A stretch of DNA of 64,000 bases from assembly GCA_949358305.1 (NCBI GenBank), contig OX442320.1:8758259-8822258 (forward strand), written 5' to 3'. The translations under genes were made by a program, and so were the position numbers. The notes under the pieces are model-generated. The model searched no databases, was not told where the DNA came from, and saw nothing but the letters and a program-made list of their open reading frames with translations. Each line of letters starts with the position of its first letter. Positions within the stretch are counted from its first letter, which is position 1. The stretch is from Strigamia acuminata (lineage: Eukaryota > Arthropoda > Chilopoda > Geophilomorpha > Linotaeniidae). This document shows, in pieces, positions 12,738 through 22,640 of this stretch.

Positions 12738-15391
12738 TTACATTGGGTAGGCAATAATCTTAGCTGTTGAAGAACCCAAATCCGGAACGTCGTAATAAGC
12801 CTCGCACCAGCCGTCGGTGTAAACGTCTTCGAAGTTCTCGGGGTCTCCTGCAGGAGACTCTTTCAGTTTGATGGCCTCGTGCGATATTTTGATGTAATGA
12901 TCAGCCAGTTTCCACAGTTCTTTTAGTTTTTCAGGTTCCTTGTCAGCCAGGTCATTTTTCTCATACGGATCATCTGAAAACACAAAGAAAAAACGTGAGT
13001 TTTATAATTCAACACATTTCCGCTAAACGGCGTTGGCGCTGCAGTCGATGTCAAAATGGCGCAAAAACAACACTTCATCCGAATTTCCCCGTTTGTTTTT
13101 CGTCGTGTAAGGTTATTTTAAGTACATTTCAACATCCATCTTAAGAAATTGTTAATATCTAACTTGCCTTTCAGGTTGTAGAGTTTGCTGTGGAAGTCGG
13201 TAAGATCGTATGGATTTTTGCCCAATGTGTGTTGCAACAGGTATTCTGGATTGTTGGAATTGTCAACAGTCTCCTCTTCGGTTATCCAGTTACCTGGAGA
13301 TCCCCCTGGACCGCAGATCAACTTCCAATCTCCCTTTCTGCAAATTTAAGACACTGTACCGCAAATCTTAGTATTTTAACATTTAATATTCACCTGACTG
13401 CTCCGATAATGTTATCTCCAAACACGTCCATCAGGTACAAAAATTCGTCTCTCTTGGATTCCTCGTCCTTGCTGATGGTTCCCCATTGGTTAACACCACT
13501 TAGTCCCGGTTCTGTGTAAATTAATAGTGAAATGTAGTAAAATAGAGAAATAATTTGTGGAATATTTGAATTCACGTGGTTCTAATCCGGCCAAATGCAG
13601 GAGTGTCGGGTACCAATCGACTTCGTGGATGAGTCGTTCGTTGACGTATCCGGTCTTCTCCAAGAGTGGACTGTGTACGAAGGCCGGCACTCTCATTCCT
13701 CCTTCCCACATGGTGTTCTTGGCTCCTCTCAGTGGATAACTGTTTCCTCCAAAAGTGGGTGATGCACCGTTCTAAGAATTGCGTTTGTGTGATGAACGAG
13801 TTAGTGTAATTTGCGTTGTATTAAATCTCACGTCGGATGCAAAGAAAATGATGCTGTTGTCATAGAATCCTTTTTTCTTGAGGGCGTCCACTACTTTTCC
13901 TATTCCAATGTCCATGGCCGCAGTGGCAGCTGGCAAATCAGACGATTTTTTTAAAGATTAAACTGATTGAATTATTGAAGTAAATTACCGCAGTAGTCCT
14001 TTCGTCCTTGGTTGACTTCCTTTTGGCAATGTTCGAAGTACTTTTCGGGTGCTTGCAATGGGAAACTATCCAACGAGGAGCGTTATTACTTATTTTACTA
14101 TTATTATGTTTACATGCACGGAATATTTCGAGCGAGATGAAATATTCCGTGTTCACAACTGTCATGTAAACAGGGATGATAAGAATTATTCGAGTAGTGA
14201 ATAATCCCTCGCAGAAGGTTGTTTAATTCGAGTGAACTCAAACTGTTTTTCTTGCGCATGTGCGCATCACTTTCGGCACTTCCCCATTGGTGGAAAACCG
14301 AAAGTGATCACGAATTATTTTCTGCATGTAAACAACAATTCGATTTTTTCACCACTGGAGATATTCGGTGCATGTAAACGTAGTATATGTTATAAATTTA
14401 AAAAAATGCTCGTTTACTGGGTTCCTGAGTAAGCCAAGTAAATGTACATCGGTGCGTCAGTGTCGTGCTTATTGATTATTTCTTCGGCTCTTTCGGTCCA
14501 TAATTCCTAATTGTGAATAACGAGTAATTTTAATTGTAAAGAACTCTAAAATGCATTTAATTCTATTCACGGTGGAATATCGGCCAGCATGTTTGAATCC
14601 AACTTCGCCGTTGTCATGGATATCGACTCCGGTACAGTTTTCTTAAAGATAAACAAATTTTCTAAGAATACATGACCGGCTTGTGATGCAGTTGCTCCCC
14701 TGGTCGAGACTTACTGATAGTGTGGATGTAGTAACGGCTGACACAATGCTCGATGTTCTCTTCGCCGCCATTGTAGAAACCAAGATGAGTGTCGAATCCA
14801 CGTCCGAGAGGAGTGTAGCGGCGATCGCAGTAACCCAAATGCCATCTGCAATACAGATATACAATATTTGCGAAATTGGCTGCAAATTAGTCTTCTTACT
14901 TTCCGATCTGGTGAGTGTGGTACCCGGCCTCTTTCAAACGGTTCGGGATCATCTCGTACTTGAAGGGAATACCGTACGCTTCTTGGTTGAGCAGAACTCC
15001 TCGTTGAAGTCCCAAAAGCGAGGGGTAAAGACCCGTCATGAGGGCCACTCGGGAGCTACGTGAAGAAATATATTTGTCATTGAATTTTTGCACAATATTG
15101 TAACGTTTCTTACGGTGTGCACAGCGGTAGAGAGTAATACTGCTCGAGAGTGACGCCAGTTTTTGCTAATTTGTCCATATTCGGGGTATGGAAAAGCGGG
15201 TTATGCCAGCCTACGTCGTTGTAGCCTGAAAAAGTTGTTTTTTTTGTAATTTGTACACTAAAAGTAGAAAGAAATTGCGTGTTTTTACCCATGTCGTCTC
15301 CCATGATGAATATGAGATGAGGTTTTTTGCCATCGGATAGATGGAGGACGGCACAAAACGCCACAACTGCTAATTGAACTGCTAACTGCAT
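12738..15391 (-). CDS. S2: arylsulfatase B-like (518 aa)
   Basis: Exons: 15391-15289, 15225-15114, 15055-14900, 14845-14715, 14641-14571, 14506-14418, 14065-13989, 13929-13832, 13771-13576, 13511-13394, 13337-13168, 12973-12738; 1557 bp in frame. Signal peptide MQLAVQLAVVAFCAVLHLSDG. Core motifs: G-D-D-M-G-Y-N-D-V-G-W, L-C-T-P-S-R-V-A-L-M-T-G (formylglycine), H-Q-I-G-K-W-H-L-G, S-G-T-H-F-P-L-Q-A-P, A-S-D/N-G (metal site across an intron) and G-G-N-S-Y-P-L-R-G-A-K. Length and motifs fit the ARSB family, so a lysosomal or secreted sulfate-ester hydrolase is expected. In some leaf beetles and in a moth, related enzymes desulfate plant glucosinolates; that role here is inference only. The intron after 13168 has a GC donor. 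The intron after 14418 holds an insertion absent from S3. Confidence 0.93.
14107..14380. mobile_element. Inverted-repeat insertion in S2 intron
   Basis: The ends are GTTTACATGCACGGAATATTTC and its near complement ending GTGCATGTAAAC. The equivalent S3 intron (19457-19393) lacks it and reads straight through, so it entered S2 after the S2/S3 duplication. Confidence 0.75.
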
Positions 15392-16642
15392 GCTTGCTCT
15401 TTCTCTTGGTTCTGCAAGGGAATGGAGTGATGTTGGCTTGATATTCGGGAGTATATATACGAATTTGTACCTTTGTAATTAACACGTCAATTGTTTATGG
15501 GCCTTCTGTTTCTTCTGCTGGTGATTAAACGTAATTAACACGTTAATTAAAAAGCAATAAATGACAATCAAAATATCCTGGTCATTCTAAAGCGTTTACG
15601 GCTTTTCCCAGCCATCTTCAGTGGGTTGTAATGTTACAAAACATTTAGAAAACATTACAAGATGGCTGGGAAGAACGAAAGGCCTTTGGAAAGACTAGCG
15701 TATTTTAATTGTCATTTAATTGTTTTTAATAAAACACTTAAAGTGATACGCATATGAAATAGAAGTTTTAAGTAGTAATTAACACTTCTATTCTTTATTC
15801 TTTATGTGACAGCTGTTTTTGATTGTTTTGAGCCATTACTCATTTGTAATGGGGAAATTAAAATTTTGGTAGTTTCAGCCACTTGTCTAAACGTTTGAAT
15901 CGTTTTTGTTCAGTTGTTTTATTCTGAGCCGCATACTCGTAAGTGGAGTTTGCACTGGCTGTGTTAAAGGTTGGTGGATGATTTTCTCCCCAGTGTACTG
16001 TTTTCTTGTCTGGGAGTATCTTCCTATTTTCTTGCTTTACAGTTGCTTTGGCTTTTTCTAAACTATTGAAGCTAGTCAGTTTTGTCCACTCCAGTTCTGC
16101 CCCCCTTCGTTGTTTGCATGGTGGAACATGCGGAGGAAGTACACCACATCATGTGGGGAGTAAATCTTCTACGACTGTAAAGTGAATCCCGACTGCCGTG
16201 CTCACCAAGAACCGAAACAGTGGGGAATCCGTAAAGAAACGAAGGAACGTATACGAGAATTATACACAAATTGAGTTACCAAACCGAAATTAATTATGCG
16301 GAGGATTGTGGAGGAATAACTAACAGAACCGACAAATAAGCAGTTATAGATAACTTCTTAACAACTGTACTGGAGAGCCGATAATATCATTCGCCCAACT
16401 TGAGACTGTTATTGTAAAAGAATCGAGCATTCCCGAGGACGAAGATGATCCAATCATATATTTTTAGGGGTAATTTCAGTATGTTTAAAATAAATCTTTT
16501 TAGTGGGAAAAGTAATTAAAATGGAATGAGTAAAATTAGTGGGACAAAAAGAATTATTTAGTGAGAAACATAGTAAGTGGGGAACGTAATATTTATTTAG
16601 TGGGAAATTAAGGGAAAGTAGGGTTTTTTTTAATTTGATCTC
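15392..16642. other. S2 5' flank and spacer
   Basis: Positions 15392 to about 15990 match the S3 5' flank (20419-20960). An inverted-repeat element lies at about 15562-15716 (ends near TGACAATCAAAATAT), with a damaged partner at about 20588-20715. From 15,990 to 16,640 I recognise nothing; short open frames there have no supporting features. Confidence 0.5.
15451..15460 (-). promoter_or_regulatory. S2 TATA box
   Basis: GTATATATAC lies 60-70 bp upstream of the S2 start codon on the minus strand, within a block conserved in S3. Confidence 0.6.
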
Positions 16643-17090
16643 ATTTATATGTGGCTGGGGTTATGGAACAACATATGTTGTAAGTGGTGTTTCTGAGCCC
16701 ACGTTCAGTTGCATCATTGCCGATCAGTTTCGGAGGTTTAAACAGGGCGATCGATTTTGGTGTGAAAGGTTCAGCGAGAAGGAAATGGTGGGGTTTACGC
16801 CAGGTAATTATTTGATATATTTGGATGATGTTTAGAAGGGTTTAAACGTGATTTATGTACAGAACAACTGCAAGAAATCAGGAAAGTGACTTTCGCTGGA
16901 ATTCTGTGCAAAATCACTTACATTTCACTCGTCCAGCCACTAGTCTATGTAAAACCAGGGCCGAATATAGCAGCGAATATATCCCGGAAAAGAATTTGTT
17001 GCCTTGGTTACATAGAGTTTAGTGCTCGGTTTAGTGTCAATTTTTTTATTTTTGAGAAATAAATGATTGGAAGCAAATTGGTATTCAAAC
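16643..17090 (+). pseudogene. Truncated duplicate of the PX2 3' end
   Basis: Near-identical to PX2 from 11,934 to about 12,480: exon 12, the acceptor before E-Q-L-Q-E-I-R-K, most of exon 13, the end of exon 14 and the polyadenylation region. It has a 2-bp frameshifting insertion, and a deletion joins exons 13 and 14. All upstream exons are missing, so it is a dead fragment carried along with the S3 duplication. Confidence 0.9.
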
Positions 17091-17109
17091 GATTTATTCA
17101 TAAAATTTG

Positions 17110-17430
17110 TTTTTTACATTTCGAAAAGAAACAAGTAAATATCTGTAATGCATGGAAGCATTACATCTTAGACTTCTAAACCCCTTCTACATTTCTGGTA
17201 TCAGTCTGTAATAGACGGCTAAAAGTCTAGTAAAACCAGTTTTTTAATTAAACCGGAGTTCGGAAAAATACGAAAATATCTTAGGAACCTATTATAGGTA
17301 CGCTGAGTTCATTGCAGTTGCCCGTTTGGCTCTAGCTCCTATAGTTTTTGAGAAATTGATGAGCACAGACGGACAGAGCCGTTTCATTAGACTTTCTAAA
17401 CAGAGTTTCGAAGTCTAAAAACATGAGTTT
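17110..17430. other. Unclassified insertion between relics
   Basis: This block is missing from the matching S2-PX2 spacer. It contains a cgtttggctctagctcctat word followed by gacggacagag, which looks like dispersed transposon sequence. Family not identified. Confidence 0.35.
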
Positions 17431-17720
17431 TATAATTCTACACATTTCCGCCAAACGGCGTTGGCGCTGCAGTTGATGTCAAAATAGCGCAAAAACAACA
17501 GTTTATCCGTGGGTTTCTCCGTTTGTTTTACGTCGTGTAAGGTTGTGTCTATGTACAATAATCAAAACCCACATCAGAAAATACTTAATATCGAACTTAC
17601 CTTTCAGGTTGAAGTTGCTTATGTGGTCGTCGAGATCGTAGGGATATTTGCCCAATGTGTGTGTCAAGATGTATTCTGGATTGTTGGAATTATCCACAGT
17701 CTGGTTTGATCGGTCCAGCT
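17430..17720 (-). pseudogene. Arylsulfatase relic (one exon plus intron)
   Basis: Matches S2 13,010-13,300: an intron followed by part of the exon encoding N-N-P-E-Y and T-L-G-K. The adjoining exon, the rest of the gene and any start are missing. Its splice donor is GGTAAGT where S2 and S3 have GGCAAGT. Confidence 0.8.
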
Positions 17721-18072
17721 CGATGAAAGAGACAGCCAAGTGACAAAGTCAGTTGTTTTTTTTATTATTTAATTATTTTTTATTTTTAAATTTTGATTGA
17801 TTCATCTGAATACTTGTGTTTTAACAATTTTAGTTTAAGTGTATTCTAAGTTTCAACATGGGTTAAACGGGAAATGATGTCATTTTTGTTTTAAAATTGA
17901 AGTAATACACATAATGTTTAGGTTTTTGAATGCAGCTAATGTATAGTGTGTTTGCGTATGGATATTGTTCGCTGTGTCAATTAGCAAGTTATTAAGAGTT
18001 GGAAATGCAAGTTAAAGATATTTATTTTCTTTGCAAGTACAAATTAAGAATATTTTATTTCGTGATTCAGTT

Positions 18073-20418
18073 TTACATTGGATAGGCAATAATCTTAGCT
18101 TTTGAAGTACCCAAATCCGGAACGTCGTAATAAGCCTCGCACCAGCCGTCGGTGTAAACGTCTTCGAAGTTCTCGGGGTCTCCTGCAGGAGACTCTTTCA
18201 GTTTGATGGCCTCGTGGGATATTTTGATGTAATGATCAGCCAGTTTCCACAGTTCTTTCAGTTTTTCAGGTTCCTTGTCAGCCAGGTCATTTTTCTCATA
18301 CGGATCCTCTGAAAACAAAAAGATAAAACATGAGTTTTATAATTATACAGATTTCTGCTATACGGCGCTGGCGCTGCAGTCGATGTCAAAATGGCGCAAA
18401 AACAAAGTTTCCCCGTTTGTTTTTCGTCGTGTAAGGTTATTTTAAGTACATTTCAGCATCCATTTTAAGAAATTTTTAATATCGAACTTGCCTTTCAGGT
18501 TGTAGAGTTTGCTGTGGAAGTCGGTAAGATCGTATGGATTTTTGCCCAATGTGTGTTGCAAGAGGTATTCTGGATTGTTGGAATTGTCAACAGTCTCCTC
18601 TTCGGTTATCCAGTTACCTGGAGATCCCCCTGGACCGCAGATCAACTTCCAATCTCCCTTTCTGAAAATTTAATACACTGTACCGCAAATCTTTGTATTT
18701 TAACGGGTGAATATTCACCTGACTGCTCCGATAATGTTATCTCCAAACACGTCCATCAGGTACAAAAATTCGTCTCTCTTTGATTCCTCGTCCTTGCTGA
18801 TGGTTTCCCATTGGTTCACTCCACTTAGTCCCGGTTCTGTGTAAGTATTAGAGTGAATTATAGTGAAATGGAGAAGTAATATGGGGAATATTTGAATTCA
18901 CGTGGTTTTAATCCGGCCAAATGCAGGAGTGTCGGGTACCAATCGACTTCGTGGATGAGTCGTTCGTTGACGTATCCGGTCTTCTCCAAGAGTGGACTGT
19001 GTACGAAGGCGGGCACTCTCATTCCTCCTTCCCACATGGTGTTCTTGGCTCCTCTCAGTGGGTAACTGTTTCCTCCAAAAGTGGGTGATGCACCGTTCTA
19101 AGAATTGCGTTTGTGTGATGAACGAGTTAGTGTAATTTGCGTTGTATTAAATCTCACGTCGGATGCAAAGAAAATGATGCTGTTGTCATAGAATCCTTTT
19201 TTCTTGAGGGCGTCCACTACTTTTCCTATTCCAATGTCCATGGCGGCAGTGGCAGCTGGCAAATCAGACGAATTTTTTTAAGATTTAAACTGGTTGAATT
19301 ATTGAAGTAAATTACCGCAGTAGTCCTTTCGTCCTTGGTTGACTTCCTTTTGGCAATGTTCGAAGTACTTGTCGGGTGCTTGCAATGGGAAACTATCGAA
19401 CGAGAAGCGTTATTACTTATTTTACTAGGTTGTAAATTTTAAATAATGCTCGTTTACTGGGTTCCAGAGTAAGCCAAGTAAATGTACATCGGTGCGTCAG
19501 TGTCGTGCTTATTGATTATTTCTTCGGCTCTTTCGGTCCATAATTCCTAATTGTGAATAACGAGTAATTTTAATTGTGAAGAACTAAAATGCATTTAATT
19601 CTATTCACGGTGGAATATCGACCAGCATGTTTGAATCCAACTTCGCCGTTGTCATGGATGTCGACTCCGGTACAGTTTTCTTAAAGATTATAAACAAATT
19701 TTCTAAGTATACATGACCGGCTTGTGATGCAGTCGAGACTTACTGATTGTGTGGATGTAGTAACGGCTGACACAGTGCTCGATGTTCTCTTCGCCGCCAT
19801 TGTAGAAACCAAGATGAGTGTCGAATCCACGTCCGAGAGGAGTGTAGCGGCGATCGCAGTAACCCAAATGCCATCTGCAATACAGATATACAATATTTGC
19901 GAAATTGGCTGCAAATTAGTCTTCTTACTTTCCGATCTGGTGAGTGTGGTACCCGGCCTCTTTCAAACGGTTCGGGATCATCTCGTACTTGAAGGGAATA
20001 CCGTACGCTTCTTGGTTGAGCAGAACTCCTCGTTGAAGTCCCAAAAGCGAGGGGTAAAGACCCGTCATGAGGGCCACTCGGGAGCTACGTGAAGAAATAT
20101 ATTTGTCATTGAATTTTTGCACAATATTGTAACGTTTCGTACGGTGTGCACAGCGGTAGAGAGTAATACTGCTCGAGAGTGACGCCAGTTTTTGCTAATT
20201 TGTCCATATTCGGGGTATGGAAAAGCGGGTTATGCCAGCCTACGTCGTTGTAGCCTGAAAAGTTTTTTTTTTGTAGTTTGTACACTAAAAATAGAAATAA
20301 GTTGCGTGTTTTTACCCATGTCGTCTCCCATGATGAATATGAGATGAGGTTTTTTGCCATCGGATAGATGGAGGACGGCACATAACGCCACAACTGCTAA
20401 TTGAACTGCTAACTGCAT
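18073..20418 (-). CDS. S3: arylsulfatase B-like (518 aa)
   Basis: Near-twin of S2. Exons: 20418-20316, 20254-20143, 20084-19929, 19874-19744, 19679-19609, 19546-19458, 19392-19316, 19255-19158, 19097-18902, 18836-18719, 18661-18492, 18308-18073; exon lengths equal those of S2 one by one (1557 bp). The signal peptide and all sulfatase motifs are intact (L-C-T-P-S-R, G-K-W-H-L-G, A-S-D/N-G). It differs from S2 at a few residues, for example K-E-D-P-Y-E for K-D-D-P-Y-E at the last splice junction. It shares the GC donor after 18492. The short 19457-19393 intron lacks the S2 insertion. Confidence 0.93.
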
Positions 20419-20477
20419 GCTTGCTCTTTCTCTTAGTACTGCAAGAGAATGGAGTGATGTTGGCTCGGTATTCGGGA

Positions 20478-20488
20478 CTATATATACG
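20478..20488 (-). promoter_or_regulatory. S3 TATA box
   Basis: TATATATAG on the minus strand, 60-70 bp upstream of the S3 start, in the same place as in S2. Confidence 0.55.
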
Positions 20489-21159
20489 AATTTGTACCTT
20501 TGTAATTAACACGTTAATTGTTTATGGGCCTTCTGTTTCTTCTGCTGGTGATTAAACGCAATTAATACGTTTATTAAAAAGAAATTAATGACAATCAAAA
20601 TTTCCTGGTCTTTCCAAAGCGCTTATGGCTGTTCCCAGCCATTTTCAGGGGTTTGTAATGTTTTGTAAATTAAAAGATAGATTGGTTGAATGTCCAAAAC
20701 ATTACAATGTCGTTTAATTCTTTTTAATAAAACACTAAAGTGATACGCATACGAAGTAGAAGTTTTAAGTAGTAATTAACACTTTTTTTTATTCTTTGTG
20801 TGACAGCTGTTTTTGATTGTTTTGAGTGATTTGTAATGGGGAATTAAAAATTTTGGGAGTTTCAGCCACTTGTTTAAACGTTTGAATCGTTTCTGGTTCA
20901 GTTGTTTTATTTTGAAGCACATACTCGTAAGTGCAGTTTGCACTGGCTGTATGGTGTAAAGTTGTTTGTCACTTGAGAATTGACTATTTTGGTGAAATTT
21001 GATGTTTATTGATGATTTTGTGTTCTTTATACAGGTTTTTAATGGGAGTGGTGTAGTGAAATTCAGTGTTTTAGACATCTTGGGGTGTACGCGTGAGTTT
21101 GTCGGACTCGTACTCTTTCGGTGTGTACTTTTGGTATTTATAAGGTTATAATTTTTTTT

Positions 21160-21490
21160 AAAATGAAATTTGATTAATTTTTCTGAATTTTAGGGAAATT
21201 GTCTGAAATTTTATTAAATTTTATGAAATTGTCTGAAGTTTTATTAAATTTCATGAAATTGTCTAAAATTTTATCAAATTTCATTGAAATTGTCTGAAAT
21301 TTTATCAAATTTCATTGAAATTCTCTGAAATTTTATCAAATTTCATTGAAATTTTTTGAAATTTTATCAAATTTTATTGAAATTGTCTGAAATTTTATCA
21401 AATTTCATTGAATTCTCTGAAATTTTATCAAATTTTATTGCAATTCTTTGAAATTTTATTAAATTTTATTGAAATTCTTTCAAATTCTAT
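21160..21490. repeat. ~31-bp AT-rich tandem repeat
   Basis: About ten imperfect units built on TGAAATTTTATCAAATTTC with a variable ATTGAAATTGTC tail. It lies in the S3-S4 spacer. One stray unit recurs near 26,550 upstream of S4. Confidence 0.8.
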
Positions 21491-21639
21491 ATCAGATTTA
21501 GACAAAACCACACAAATGCTCTTTGTTTATGAATAAAATAACTGCAAATTTTTGGTTCTCATAGTAAAACAATAAGGCAAGTGGTTTTAATCTGCTACTC
21601 TAAAGAGCGAGGTGGTTAAATTAAAACACTTCAACAGGT

Positions 21640-22115
21640 TGTCATTATTAAATATAATTTATACTTTTTTCTTCATTCTTTTTTATCCCAGCTGTGGTTG
21701 ATTGTTTCTAGTAATTAATAACGTTTCATCTCATTTAATTTGTAAGCTACAAATGAAATCATTAGCCAATACTTAGCAAAATTCAAAATTTATTAAATTC
21801 AAAGAAACCTTAATCCATTACAAATAAATAATCGATACATTCCATTCGCTGATCCCATTAAAATTGCTCACAGGACAATACATCATTGAAAAAACAACTT
21901 CTGTTCTCGTTATGAGGCCTCATTTCGGATACCAATCGGATGCGTGCATCAAGCTGTAAAAAATCTAAATTTGCATTTTATATTTAATAAATTAATACTG
22001 TAAATTTATTTATAGTGCCGTTCTAGTGTGATAGTGGAATGTGGACGAAAGCGAGGACTCTGGTCCCGCCATCCCATGGCGAATTGGGAAATTGTTGCCA
22101 CCGCAATCAGAAGAA
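21640..22115 (-). pseudogene. S5-like arylsulfatase relic
   Basis: Positions 21,640-21,850 match the S5 3' flank (26,740-26,945). Positions 21,850-22,115 match S5 exons around 27,480-27,810, including the words for D-W-Y-P, V-P-A-F-V and N-N-F-P. The terminal exon and part of the following exon are deleted, and the frame is broken. It shows that an S4+S5 type pair was duplicated and one S5 copy died. Confidence 0.85.
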
Positions 22116-22640
22116 ATAAGGTGACTAATGCTGTTTCTTGGTTTTTTGCGTGTTTTGGGGTTTTTTTGGGGTTTTTTATTTAGTCGCGATATGGTTAGTA
22201 CGCATTAGTCATTCCTGGTTTGTGTGTGTGGAAATTTCATTGGTCTGGAGCCTTCGGTCGCCGGTTGCCAGGCGCTTCTCCTTCTCGGTGCTTTATCTTG
22301 GCAATTCTAATTCCGACATTAAAAGGAAGTGCGCGGAGAGAATCTTTCAAGAGTTACGGCTCATTTTGTGAGCAACTGTGTATCATCCAGGTTTTATATT
22401 TCCAAACTCTGGTCACACTGTGTGTACCGTGTACAAACGTTTCGTGCACCGGCCTGCAGTACATTTCACTAAGTCCAGGCCCACCAACACGGATTATGTA
22501 TGCACAGACAGAGATTTATCAGTTTGTTTTGGAACGGATATTGTTTATTGATTCAATTACCAAGTTTTTAATAGTGAGTTGAGGAAATTAATTTTCTTTG
22601 TAGGGATACAAATTAAATAATTCATTCTATCATTCAGTTT
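22116..22640. other. S4 3' flank
   Basis: No gene seen. Starts with a G/T-rich tract (22,138-22,190). The open frames here lack family features. Confidence 0.4.

Noticed and set aside
14683-15063. Plus-strand open frame of 126 codons in S2 (and its copy in S3)
   Set aside because: Antisense of S2 exons 3 and 4 running across an intron; conserved only because the gene is.
22138-22582. Open frames in the S4 3' flank
   Set aside because: Overlapping, low-complexity starts, no family resemblance, no splice context.
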